A stretch of DNA of 64,000 nucleotides from Yaniella halotolerans DSM 15476 (GTDB lineage: Bacteria; Actinomycetota; Actinomycetes; Actinomycetales; Micrococcaceae): the NCBI RefSeq assembly GCF_000420805.1, contig NZ_ATVQ01000001.1, positions 930,001-994,000 on the forward strand, written 5' to 3'. Of the stretch, positions 54,116 through 63,499 are shown one piece after another. Both the position numbers and the translations under genes were made by a program. Under the pieces are notes generated by a model that saw nothing but the letters and a program-made list of their open reading frames with translations, did no database searches and was not told where the DNA came from. Within the stretch, counting starts at the first letter, position 1, and each line of letters starts with the position of its first letter.

Positions 54116-54646
54116 TTAGAGTTCGGTAATTTCGATGGTCTCGATGATGACGTCGTTCACTGGCTTATCCTGTGGACCAGTTGGCACGGTGTTGAGTTCA
54201 TCAACAACCTTGCGGGAGTCGGCATCAAAGACTTCACCGAAGATGGTGTGGCGGTTCTGGAGCCACGGGGTTGCCACCGAAGTGATGAAGAACTGCGAAC
54301 CGTTGGTGCCCGGGCCTGCATTGGCCATGGCCAATTTGTATGGTTCGTTGAAGTCGAGTTCTGGGTGGAATTCGTCTTCGAACTGGTAGCCTGGTCCGCC
54401 GATGCCGCGACCCAGTGGATCTCCACCCTGGATCATGAAGTCAGCGATAATGCGGTGGAAGATGGTGCCATCGTACAGCGCGACACCGCTCTTCTTTTCA
54501 CCGGAGGCTGGGTCGGTCCATTCCTGGGTTCCGGTTGCGAGGCCAACAAAGTTGTTGACGGTCTTTGGGGCGTGGTTGCCGAAGAGATCGACGACGACGT
54601 CGCCGCGGTTGGTTTTGATAACTGCTTTATGCGTAGCGATACTCAT
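54116..54646 (-). CDS. ppiA: Peptidyl-prolyl cis-trans isomerase (cyclophilin)
   Basis: Cytosolic cyclophilin (176 aa from ATG 54646; MSIATHKAVIKTNRGD). Active-site residues appear in YDGTIFHRIIADFMIQGGDP (Arg, Phe, Gln) and NAGPGTNGSQFFITSVATPW, with RHTIFGEV near the end. It catalyses proline isomerisation during folding. The frame is open for ten more codons upstream. Located 16 bases downstream of the rhomboid start side, in the usual origin-proximal order. Confidence 0.95.
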   Translation of the reverse strand: MSIATHKAVIKTNRGDVVVDLFGNHAPKTVNNFVGLATGTQEWTDPASGEKKSGVALYDGTIFHRIIADFMIQGGDPLGRGIGGPGYQFEDEFHPELDFNEPYKLAMANAGPGTNGSQFFITSVATPWLQNRHTIFGEVFDADSRKVVDELNTVPTGPQDKPVNDVIIETIEITEL

Positions 54647-54816
54647 GAGGGTTATTCTTCCATCATCTGTCTGCATCGTGTGGTCTTGAGTCTGCGCGAG
54701 TCAGGATTCATTCGCCCATGGCCTAAAGAGATCCAACGCGTGGGGCTCAAATCATGGCGAGAGACCGTCGGACAGCGTACTCTAGAGGGTAGTCAATCCC
54801 TACTCTGGAGGTACAT

Positions 54817-55371
54817 ATGCTCGGACGTTCGAAGTCCAAGACACCAACCCTGACAGACACCGTCTCTGAAGCTGCAGAGCATGTCCGTCACTGGGCAGAA
54901 GATGTTTGGCAGGATTCCGCAGATCGCGCCGCTCCGGTCGTTGACGCCGCGTCCAAGAAAATTTCCGAAGCCGCACATAAAGTCGGCGACGCGGCCAACA
55001 ACTTCCAGCACAAAGTTCAAGACGACTACATCCCAGCTGCCGCTGGTCAACTAGCGCCGGTTGCTGCTGGTAGCGCCAAGGCGATCAAAGACGCCGACCT
55101 CCCTGATTTCGTCAACGACTCGATCACTCGGGTCACGGGGAACAAGAAGTCCGGTCGTCGTCTGCAGAAGGCCGCTTCGAAATGGGCCAAGGATGCAGAA
55201 AAACAGTTGAAGAAACAGTCAAAGAAGAGCAAGAAGTCCGGTCGCGGACTCCTTGTCGTTGGTATTACAGTAGCGGCTGCCGGTGCAGCCTACGCCGTCT
55301 GGCGGTTGTCCCAACCGGTTGAGGATCCGTGGACAAACCCCACACCACAGCCGCTTACAAGCGCTGAATAA
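54817..55371 (+). CDS. Hypothetical alanine/lysine-rich protein with C-terminal membrane helix
   Basis: A 184-aa protein, ATG preceded by GGAGGTACAT. The long amphipathic helical N-terminal region (VSEAAEHVRHWAEDVWQDSA, AASKKISEAAHKVGDAANNF) is followed by a Lys-rich patch (KQLKKQSKKSKKSGR), one membrane helix (LLVVGITVAAAGAAYAVWRL) and a short Pro-rich end. Similar proteins occur near ppiA in other Actinobacteria; function unknown. Confidence 0.75.
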   Translation: MLGRSKSKTPTLTDTVSEAAEHVRHWAEDVWQDSADRAAPVVDAASKKISEAAHKVGDAANNFQHKVQDDYIPAAAGQLAPVAAGSAKAIKDADLPDFVNDSITRVTGNKKSGRRLQKAASKWAKDAEKQLKKQSKKSKKSGRGLLVVGITVAAAGAAYAVWRLSQPVEDPWTNPTPQPLTSAE

Positions 55372-55378
55372 TACGCAT

Positions 55379-55424
55379 AAAAAACCCGGCCTGTAGAACA
55401 AACGCTCTACAGGCCGGGTTTTTT
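55379..55424. terminator. Strong bidirectional terminator
   Basis: Perfect 19-bp inverted repeat (AAAAAACCCGGCCTGTAGA / TCTACAGGCCGGGTTTTTT) with an 8-base loop, between two convergent genes. Confidence 0.95.
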
Positions 55425-55435
55425 GTGTTCAGAAC

Positions 55436-55633
55436 CTAGAGTTCATCAAGTTCATCCGTTGTAGCGGCACCACCGGTACGCACCCATTCATCCACTTCGG
55501 AAGCCTTGAATTTCCAGAGGCGCCCAATTTTATGAGCCGGCATAGAACGATCATTGATCCACCCATAAATGGTGTGTTTGGTGACTCCAAGGTGTTCAGC
55601 GATATCGTCAGCGGACATCCAGGCTTCAATCAT
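55436..55633 (-). CDS. Excisionase-type helix-turn-helix DNA-binding protein
   Basis: A 65-aa HTH_17/excisionase-family protein: WMSADDIAEHLGVTKHTIYG, then INDRSMPAHKIGRLWKFKAS and EVDEWVRTGG, and an acidic tail DELDEL. It binds DNA as a small winged HTH. Related proteins serve as phage or transposon excisionases or as solo regulators; no integrase or phage gene is visible. Two palindromes lie just upstream of its start and may be its own operator. Confidence 0.85.
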   Translation of the reverse strand: MIEAWMSADDIAEHLGVTKHTIYGWINDRSMPAHKIGRLWKFKASEVDEWVRTGGAATTDELDEL

Positions 55634-55655
55634 GGTGGCTCCTTGAGCTATAGGT

Positions 55656-55688
55656 AAGCATGCTTGACTATTATGTTAGCTCAACATA
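55656..55688. promoter_or_regulatory. Paired palindromes upstream of the excisionase-type gene
   Basis: AAGCATGCTT (55656-55665) is a perfect 10-base palindrome. TATGTT-AGCTC-AACATA (55672-55688) is a perfect inverted repeat with a 5-base centre. Both lie 23-55 bases before the start codon of the HTH gene and are candidate autoregulatory sites. Inference from symmetry and position only. The rest of 55689-55920 shows no gene. Confidence 0.4.
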
Positions 55689-55920
55689 CCTCGCGAGTAT
55701 AGTCTTACCCACATGACTGAATACCCCACAACATGACAATGGGCTATTTTGCATACTTGAAAAGTACACAGAAGTGCCCCCAACAGCATGACAACACTAC
55801 GGCTTTGAAGTAATTTGACTCCCTGCTCACGGAATGTCCGGACGTCTCCGATTCGGCAAATGACACTTCAGGTGCAGCGCTCCTAGTGTTACCAGCATGA
55901 CCTCGTCAACACTAGTCTGC

Positions 55921-56552
55921 TCATAGCAGTCGCATAGCAGCACCGACATCGGCCTCACCAAACTGCAGAGCGAAAGCATACGGCCTACCGAGCCTGGCCG
56001 CCAGCTGCGCTGAATACGGCGACGAGCCGAGAATCCGCAGTTCAGGACTGACCTGCGGTGCAGCCAGACGATTTTCCGCGTTTTGCCACGGCCCAGGCAC
56101 CGCGTGCACCGCACTGTAGGGGTGCTCGGCGGGGAAGTTATCAGCCAAGAAGCCCATGAGTTCCTCAACCTGCTCCGGGAAATGGTCATTGGCCTGGTCG
56201 TGCCGGCGCAGTGCCGCAGTAGTTGCCATATCGGTACCTGGCGCGCGGCGGAGACCCAAATCGATCCGCCACGGAGCCAGTGCATTGAGCATGCCAAACT
56301 GCTCGGCTATAACCAAGGTGCATAGTGGGACAACATGATGCCGCCAGCGCCCCGTCGGATGCGCCGCCTCTTCCCAACGAGGCGAGCCAGCATGAGCTGC
56401 GGAGAGGAAGTGGCGGCACCTGGCATCGCGTGGTGCTCCGACATCCAAAATCGGTGCTAACCGAACTCATCAGCGCGCTGGGTTAGGCGAATCACTTCTT
56501 CGAAGGACTCCTCCACGGGCTGCCCCACGGCTGTATGTGCGTTGTCAAGCAC
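55921..56552 (-). pseudogene. LLM-class flavin oxidoreductase relic
   Basis: Reconstructed from two frames. The first part ([30 protein letters not shown]) is interrupted by an in-frame TAG (56457-56459) where homologues have Tyr, then continues [21 protein letters not shown] one-base loss near 56311-56320 shifts the frame before [20 protein letters not shown] and [20 protein letters not shown]. The C-terminal ~130 residues are missing. Same subgroup as the gene at 38722-39720. Clearly inactive. Confidence 0.8.
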
Positions 56553-57057
56553 CGACCAATACGACGATGCGTTGACCAGTCCAGAAACATCGACGAGCTG
56601 GCTGATCTCCCACCTGCTCGTGGCCGAAGATACCCAACTGCTCCCCTACTGTCAGAACCAACTGACGGGCCTACGCGTCCATGTGCGCGCCCTCTTTGAA
56701 GCAGCAGTACAAAACAGGCCACCATCTGCAGCGATCGTAGATGCGGTGAACGGCAACATGCAGAAAATTTCTAGCGCTCCTGCTCTGTGCTTTAACGAGA
56801 GCCAGGGGTTCTTCCGACAGCACACCCACCCGGTCACCCAACTTGTTGAACACGCTATGGCTCTCATTGCCGATGATGCAGCGGGACTTTTGGCCGGCGA
56901 CGACGCCGACCTGCTTGCGCAATGTCAGTCCGAACCTTGTGATCGGTTTTACCTGCGTACCCACGCTCGGCGTCGATGGTGTTCTACTCGGTGTGGCGAT
57001 CGGGCACGTGCTGCACGAGCCCATGCGCGGAAGTACCACCAACCCGAGGGCAACTGA
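56542..57057 (+). pseudogene. CGNR zinc-finger regulator, N-terminally truncated
   Basis: The C-terminus [20 protein letters not shown] followed by [12 protein letters not shown] is the CGNR-type zinc finger (here CGDR). The part before it (LTSPETSTSWLISHLLVAED onward) resembles the ABATE domain, but the usual N-terminal D-L-x-N-T segment is absent. The only start is TTG 56542, inside the antisense N-terminus of the LLM relic. A deletion seems to have fused two formerly divergent genes. It could still be translated, but is probably decayed. Confidence 0.55.
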
Positions 57058-57130
57058 ACCCCTGTGTCAACGTCGGTCATACATGCGAGGATGGATTCGT
57101 ACGCGATTCCCTCCGGCAGAGGAGCACACA

Positions 57131-58117
57131 GTGACCGTCCCAAAGAAAGTCGCCATCACCGGTGCCGCCGGCCAGATCGGCTACAGCCTGCTATTTCGTA
57201 TCGCATCCGGTGCACTATTCGGCCCAACAACGCCTGTCCAGTTGCGCTTACTCGAGATCCCAGCCGGGTTGAAGGCACTCGAAGGCGTTGCCATGGAACT
57301 CGACGACTGCGCATTCGACCTGCTGGACTCCGTTGAGATCGGCGACCAAGCCGAACACATCTTCGACGGCGCCAACCTGGCTTTATTGGTCGGTGCCAAA
57401 CCACGCACCAAAGAAATGGAACGCAAAGATCTCCTGGACGCCAACGGTGCGATCTTCACCGAACAGGGCAAGGCCCTCAACGCTGTCGCAGCCGACGATG
57501 TCCGCATCGGCGTCACCGGTAATCCGGCGAACACAAACGCTTTGATTGCTCAGCAGAACGCCCCGGATATTCCTGCGAAGCGTTTTAGTGCGCTGACACG
57601 TTTGGATCATAACCGGGCGATTGCACAATTAGCTCATAAGACCAATGCCCGGGTCAGTGACATCACGAACATGACCGTTTGGGGTAACCACTCGGCGACC
57701 CAATATCCTGATCTATCGCATGCCAAGATCAACGGCCGCAGTGCAGCCGATCTCGTTGATGATCAAGACTGGGTCGAAAGTACGTTCATTCCAACCGTTG
57801 CCCAACGCGGCTCGGCCATTATTGAAGCCCGCGGTGCTTCATCAGCAGCATCGGCCGCTTCGGCCACCATTGATGCGGCCCACGACTGGTTGCTCGGCAC
57901 CCCTCACGGCGACTGGGCTTCCATGGCCGTGATCTCCGATGGGTCCTATGGGATCCCGGAAGGGTTGATATATTCCTTCCCGGTAGTCACTCACGGGGGT
58001 GACTGGGAGATCGTGCAAGGACTCGACATTAGTGAATTTAGCCGCGCGAAGATGGATACCAGCGCAGCTGAGCTGGAAGAAGAGCGGTCGGCGGTCACCG
58101 AACTGGGCTTGATCTAA
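57131..58117 (+). CDS. mdh: Malate dehydrogenase
   Basis: NAD-dependent malate dehydrogenase of the TCA cycle (328 aa). GTG 57131 with AGGAG just upstream is the family start; the frame is open ~96 codons further but antisense to nothing useful. Rossmann motif [19 protein letters not shown], substrate loop [15 protein letters not shown] (Arg pair), catalytic His in [12 protein letters not shown] and Asp/Arg in [11 protein letters not shown]. Confidence 0.97.
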   Translation: MTVPKKVAITGAAGQIGYSLLFRIASGALFGPTTPVQLRLLEIPAGLKALEGVAMELDDCAFDLLDSVEIGDQAEHIFDGANLALLVGAKPRTKEMERKDLLDANGAIFTEQGKALNAVAADDVRIGVTGNPANTNALIAQQNAPDIPAKRFSALTRLDHNRAIAQLAHKTNARVSDITNMTVWGNHSATQYPDLSHAKINGRSAADLVDDQDWVESTFIPTVAQRGSAIIEARGASSAASAASATIDAAHDWLLGTPHGDWASMAVISDGSYGIPEGLIYSFPVVTHGGDWEIVQGLDISEFSRAKMDTSAAELEEERSAVTELGLI

Positions 58118-58137
58118 AACCGCTCTAAGCTGGAGGT

Positions 58138-59025
58138 ATGGAGCAAACCAATCTGTTGAATAGGACTGCGCTGTTATTCGAAGGTGGCGGCATGCGCGCC
58201 TCCTACACCTCGGGCATGGTGGTGGCCCTGCTCGAAGCAGGAATCCACGCTCCCTTTGTCGCCGGGATCTCTGCTGGGGCATCGAATACCGCAAACTATC
58301 TATCCCACGATGGACCGCGAGCGCGAGAGTCGTTCACAGACTTTGCTGCTGACCCAAATTTTGGTGACTGGCGCACCTTTCTGCGGGGCAAAGGCTTATT
58401 CCACGCCGAATACATTTATGAGCGCGCCGGGCAACCGGGCATGCCGCTGCAGTTTGATTGGGACACGTTTCTGAACAATCCGGCACAGTTTCGCGTGGGC
58501 GGCTTTGATATTCGTTCGGGTGAGACGGTGTGGTGGGGTAACGACGACACCCCGACCATGCCGAAACTGATGCGTGCCGTTCGGGCGTCGTCAACCATGC
58601 CGATTGTGATGCCGCCGGTCGAAATCGGTGGCCGAACCTATGTGGATGGCGCGTTAGGTACCGACGGGGGTGTGCCATTGAGCGTCGCCGAAGCCAACGG
58701 TTATGATCGGTTTCTCGTCGTGATGACCCGAGAGCGTCACTACTTCAAGAAGCCCGAGAAATTCCCGAAGTTCTATCGCACATATTTCCGCAAGTACCCT
58801 GCCGTGGCCGATGCGCTGCTCACCCGGTGGTGGCGATATAACCAGACAAAGGAAAAGCTTCTTGAGTTACAGCGCGAGGGCAAAGCCTACCTATTTATCC
58901 CGGAAGTCATGCCGGTCGCTAATGGTGAGCGCGACGTGCGCAAACTCAGTGCCACACATGAACAGGGGTTGGCACAGGCACGTCGTGAGATCCGGGCGAT
59001 CAAAGAGTTCCTCGGCCTGGCCTAA
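58138..59025 (+). CDS. Patatin-like phospholipase
   Basis: Serine lipid hydrolase with a Ser-Asp dyad (295 aa). Oxyanion loop LLFEGGGMRASYTSGM, nucleophile elbow GISAGASNTA (G-x-S-x-G), and catalytic Asp in YVDGALGTDGGVPLSVA (DGA/G). Cytosolic, like the E. coli YjjU group. Substrate unknown. It may share a transcript with mdh (20-base gap). Confidence 0.92.
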   Translation: MEQTNLLNRTALLFEGGGMRASYTSGMVVALLEAGIHAPFVAGISAGASNTANYLSHDGPRARESFTDFAADPNFGDWRTFLRGKGLFHAEYIYERAGQPGMPLQFDWDTFLNNPAQFRVGGFDIRSGETVWWGNDDTPTMPKLMRAVRASSTMPIVMPPVEIGGRTYVDGALGTDGGVPLSVAEANGYDRFLVVMTRERHYFKKPEKFPKFYRTYFRKYPAVADALLTRWWRYNQTKEKLLELQREGKAYLFIPEVMPVANGERDVRKLSATHEQGLAQARREIRAIKEFLGLA

Positions 59026-59055
59026 ATTGTGCCTGACAAAACCGCGCGGCAGCCA

Positions 59056-60204
59056 TTAGTCCGTCTCGCGGGCCGCCCGGGCAGAGGCAACATCATCGAC
59101 AATGATTATAATATGGCGCAGGCTCGAGATCAGCGCACCGTAAGTGGGCCACTGGATTTTTGGCAGGTTCTCAGAATCGGACATATCCTTAGATAATTGT
59201 CTCAGACGCTCATAGAGCGGCTCGACTGATTGATCAGGGTCGGCCACCGCGTAGCCAACGTCGCGGGCGATTTCGACCCACCCGGTGCGGAATCGCTCAT
59301 CCCACGACCCCTCGTTGTAGGTAGCCTCGCGCAGCGTTCGTGTCAGATTGCGCAGGTGCGAGATGCCTTCGTCCACCCTAGTGAGGATTTCTTCGTAACT
59401 CACGTCGTCCCGTTGCCATTTTGGACGACTTCGGAGCAGGGTTCGCGGATTCTCCCGTTCCGCCTCCCGCGCGAAGCGAACCGTCTGCCAAGCGGAGCGG
59501 AGCTCATCGTTCATGGATTCGGTATCGTTCAACCATTCGTCCGCGCCATCGGTGGTCCAACCGTCGGAGAACTCATCGGCCATTTCCACCAAGACCGTAC
59601 CCATCCGACGATTAATATTATCCACGTACCGGGCTGCCTGCCGATTCTGTAACGGGGGGACAACCAGCACATTCACCGCGATACCGATCGCGACACCCAC
59701 GACGAGCTCCAAGAGACGATCCGTAAACATCGGCTCATCCGAGGTGAGGATAAAGATAGCGGAGGTGGCGATAGCGACGCCCTCATCCCGAATCCACGAC
59801 AGTCGCGCTCCGAGCAAACCAACCAGCACGGCCAAGCCAAATGACCAGATAGTGACGCCAAAAAAATAGATGATCGCAAAGGCCAGCCCCATGCCAATGG
59901 CTGACGACGCGGTTGTCTGTGCTCCCCTGGACAGGGAACGGTGCACCGTAGCGTGAACCGTCAACAAGGCGGTCCACGGCGCCATGAACGCTACATCACT
60001 GTCCAAGACCCCGACCGACAGAGCCCACGCCGCCGTCGCGGCGATGACACCCTTGGCGGCCAACAACATGTCCGATGTGGTCTCGGGTTGCCGCAATCGG
60101 TGCATAATTTTGGCACCGAGTGAGGGCTGTTCATCCTCGTCACGTACCAAATCCTCGTCTGATGATCCTGAACGATTTTTGTCGCGTTGCATGAGCCCTC
60201 TCAT
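59056..60204 (-). CDS. FUSC-family membrane protein, copy 2
   Basis: Six-helix FUSC/ArAE-type half transporter with a helical cytosolic half (382 aa from ATG 60204; ATG 60192 also possible). It shares long near-identical stretches with the gene at 32627-33787: AFMAPWTALLTVHATVHRSL, SRGAQT, ISHLRNLTRTL and SWPTYGALISSL versus QWPTYGALISSL. The two are clear paralogues about 26 kb apart on the same strand. Export substrate unknown. Confidence 0.82.
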   Translation of the reverse strand: MRGLMQRDKNRSGSSDEDLVRDEDEQPSLGAKIMHRLRQPETTSDMLLAAKGVIAATAAWALSVGVLDSDVAFMAPWTALLTVHATVHRSLSRGAQTTASSAIGMGLAFAIIYFFGVTIWSFGLAVLVGLLGARLSWIRDEGVAIATSAIFILTSDEPMFTDRLLELVVGVAIGIAVNVLVVPPLQNRQAARYVDNINRRMGTVLVEMADEFSDGWTTDGADEWLNDTESMNDELRSAWQTVRFAREAERENPRTLLRSRPKWQRDDVSYEEILTRVDEGISHLRNLTRTLREATYNEGSWDERFRTGWVEIARDVGYAVADPDQSVEPLYERLRQLSKDMSDSENLPKIQWPTYGALISSLRHIIIIVDDVASARAARETD

Positions 60205-60257
60205 TTCATTCAGACAGCGTGGTGCCACTAACCCTAAACGCGTTTTATGCTTGGGTC

Positions 60258-62578
60258 ATGACTTCAGCAACGACACATGTAGCAGACAGCTTCGACACCC
60301 TGCAGGTAGCCGGCGCTCGAGAAAATAACCTCCGCGATGTCACGGTTGATATCCCGAAACGTCGGTTGACGGTTTGTACCGGGGTGTCAGGTTCTGGGAA
60401 ATCATCGCTGATCTTTGGGACAATCGCCGCGGAGTCCCAGCGCCTGGTCAATGAGACCTATTCGACGTTCGTGCAGGGCTTCATGCCACCCACAACGCGT
60501 CCGCAGGTGGACCGGTTGGCGGGGTTAACCACCACGATTGCGATCGACCAGGAGTCGCTACCTGCCAACCCACGTTCGACGGTCGGTACGGTGACCGATG
60601 TTCATGCCCTACTGCGCATGCTGTTCTCCCGGGTCGGCACTCCGCACATCGGTGGCCCACAGGCCTTCGCGTTCAACGTCGCCTCTGTGCAAGCCTCCGG
60701 ACGGATCACCGTGCAAAAGGGCGACCAGCCAGTGTCTCAGCATCGCGATTTCAGCATGAACGGTGGCATGTGTCCCGCGTGTGAAGGTCGTGGCGCCGTC
60801 TCGGATTTTGCCTTGGAGGAGCTCTACGATGCCGAGCGTTCCCTGGCCGATGGTGCGCTGAAAGTGCCCGGCTACTCCATGGACGGCTGGTATGGGCGCT
60901 TATTCAAAGCCGCCGGGCTCGACATGGAGAAACCGATCGCCGGATATAGTACCGACGAGTTGGATCTGCTGTTGTATTCCGAGGCGATCAAGGTGAAGTT
61001 CGAGGGGGCCAATTTGACCTACGAGGGGTTGATCCCCCGAATTCGCAAGTCCATGTTGGCTAAAGACCGCGAAGCGATGCAGACTCACGTCCGAAAATTT
61101 GTGGACCGAGCGATCGTTTTTGCTCCCTGCACGGCCTGCAACGGTACCCGGCTCAACGACACCGCCCGTTCGGTGACCATCGATGGTGTGAATATTGGTG
61201 AGGTCGCCTCCTAGCCGGGGCCGAGCCACTGTTGGCAACGCTGCGGCATCTATTACAGGGGTTCGCGGATATCGGCCTGGGGTATCTCGGATTGGATCGC
61301 CCGTCGGGCACCCTATCGGGTGGTGAGGCACAACGGGTGAAAATGATTCGTCAGCTGGGATCGCCACTGACCGATGTCACGTACGTTTTTGATGAACCAA
61401 CCGCGGGACTCCACCCGGCCGATGTGCAGCGTATGAACGACCTGCTGGTGCAATTGCGCGACGCTGGCAACACGGTGTTAGTGGTTGAGCATAATGCCGA
61501 TGTCATTGCGATCGCCGATCACCTCATCGACATGGGTCCCGAGGCCGGAACACGCGGTGGCACCGTGGTGTATGAGGGTGGGCTCGACGGTTTGCGCACC
61601 GCTGGAACCATAACCGGCAATAGCCTGGACCACCACTGTGTGATCAAAGACGAGTTCCGCAAACCAACCGGGCAGCTGGCCATCGAGCACGTCAGCCAAC
61701 ACAACCTGCACGATGTTTCGGTCAACATTCCCACCGGTGTACTCACCTCGGTCACCGGTGTGGCCGGCTCCGGAAAATCCACACTACTGGCGGCGGGCCT
61801 CGCCGAACGCGAAGACGTGGTGGTCATCGATCAGACACCAATCCGCGGATCTCGTCGTTCTAATCCGGCAACCTATACGGGCGCACTCGATGCGATTCGC
61901 AAGGCCTTCGCCAAGGAACACGGGGTCAAACCCGGCCTGTTTTCTGCCAACTCAGATGGAGCATGCCCCGAATGTAAGGGTGCGGGCGTCATCTATCTGG
62001 ACTTTGGATTCATGCTCGGCCAATCAACAGTCTGTGGCGCATGCCAGGGTCATCGTTTCAATGACGAAGTGCTCGGCTATAAACTCGGCAGCAAGAACAT
62101 CGCCGATGTGCTGGAACTGCCAGCCGAAGACGCCCTAACCTATCTGCAGGAGACAAAAATTCCTGCTGCCGCCAAAATCGCGCAACGATTCATTGACGTC
62201 GGTCTCGGCTACGTGCGGTTAGGGCAACCGCTCACCACCCTGTCCGGCGGTGAACGTCAGCGGCTCAAATTGGTGACCAGTCTGGGCAAACCGGCCGATA
62301 TCTATGTGATGGACGAGCCCACAACCGGCCTACACATCGCCGACGTGGCCCGCCTGGTGAACCTGTTGAACACGATGGTGGATCAGGGCACGACGGTGAT
62401 TGTCATTGAACATGATCTCGACGTCGTCGCAGCCTCCGACTGGGTCATCGATATTGGTCCGGGTGCTGGATCTGACGGCGGAACAATTATCTTTGAAGGC
62501 ACCCCGGAAGCGCTAACGCGGGCGGATACTCCTACGAGCCGACATTTATCGCGCGCAGCCGTCTCGACGAGCTCCTAG
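60258..62578 (+). pseudogene. UvrA-like ABC ATPase (drug-resistance type), frameshifted
   Basis: UvrA paralogue of the short type without the long insertion domains. First half: Walker A GVSGSGKSSLIFGT, zinc pair MCPACEGRGAV, up to DGVNIGEVAS and a TAG at 61212-61214. The second half continues in another frame (AGAEPLLATLRHLLQGF, LSGGEAQRVKM, YVFDEPTAGLHPAD). It then has GVAGSGKSTLL, CPECKGAGVIYLDFGFMLGQ, CGACQGHRFND, LSGGERQRLKL and VMDEPTTGLHIADV. Homologues have roughly 25 more residues at the joint, so a small deletion shifted the frame. Unless it is a sequencing error, no full protein is made. Start ATG 60258. Confidence 0.8.
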
Positions 62579-62587
62579 AATGGACGG

Positions 62588-63499
62588 GTGCTGACTACCG
62601 AATTTGAGACGAACGTTGTCCTAGCTGCCGAGCAGTGGCATCCGTTGGCGCAGGCTCACGAGAAACGTATCGCCGCCTATACTGACCCGCTGATAGCTTT
62701 GCACAAGCGCGGGATCAAGCATCCGGTGCATGATTTTCTGTTCTCCTACTATTACCTCTCGGCCGGTGCGCTGAAGCGCTGGCATCCCGGGGCGGGAACT
62801 GTCATTGCCAATCCCAGCGACCGTACTGCGGGGCCCCAGGCGAGAACCAAGTTTTATCGCGAAGTGCCTGCAGCCGAGGGATTACCGCAGGGCGGCTGGA
62901 CGGTAGACGTAGCCGAGTTTGTGCAGCAACGCGCAAGGCTGTTGGACTTTGCATCCAAACTCTTGCCTGCCACTGAAGCGCGCCCCGCCACCCTGAGCTG
63001 TTTTGGGTTGCACGAGTGGGCGATGGCCTATCGTTCGGATACACATGGGGTCCGACATGCTGCAGTACCGCTCCGACTGGGTGCTGAGGGTACCGATGAG
63101 GTTGTGGAGTCGCATAAGATCTCGTGCTCGCACTACGATGCGTTCCGTTTCTACGCACCGGAAGCTCGCGGCATGAATCAGCTGCAACCGGCACGAGACA
63201 CCATGGTTCAGATGGAACAACCCGGCTGCCTGCACGCCAATATGGACCTCTACAAATGGGCGACCAAGCTCATTCCAGCAATCAGTTCGTCCTTAGTTGC
63301 CGACTGTTTCGAGTTGGCCTGGGACATCCGCGTGGTCGACATGCAGGCCTCGCCCTACGACCTCGCCGATTGGGGTTTTGCTCCCATTCGTATTGAAACC
63401 GCCGAGGGCAAGGCGCAGTACGTTAAGGCACAACGGGCATTTTCCGAACGCGCCCAGGTACTGCGCCGCCGCCTCATCGACGTTATTTGGCGAATTTGA
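62588..63499 (+). CDS. Protein annotated in relatives as 3-methyladenine DNA glycosylase
   Basis: A 303-aa protein starting at GTG 62588, nine bases after the UvrA-like gene. KHPVHDFLFSYYYLSAGALK, RWHPGAGT, LSCFGLHEWAMAYR and SHYDAFRFYAPEARGMNQLQ are conserved blocks of an actinobacterial family often named 3-methyladenine DNA glycosylase. I see no helix-hairpin-helix or AlkA/Tag motif, so the enzymatic name is uncertain. Placement next to a UvrA-like gene fits a DNA-damage theme. Its last 17 bases overlap the convergent dehydrogenase gene. Confidence 0.65.
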   Translation: MLTTEFETNVVLAAEQWHPLAQAHEKRIAAYTDPLIALHKRGIKHPVHDFLFSYYYLSAGALKRWHPGAGTVIANPSDRTAGPQARTKFYREVPAAEGLPQGGWTVDVAEFVQQRARLLDFASKLLPATEARPATLSCFGLHEWAMAYRSDTHGVRHAAVPLRLGAEGTDEVVESHKISCSHYDAFRFYAPEARGMNQLQPARDTMVQMEQPGCLHANMDLYKWATKLIPAISSSLVADCFELAWDIRVVDMQASPYDLADWGFAPIRIETAEGKAQYVKAQRAFSERAQVLRRRLIDVIWRI

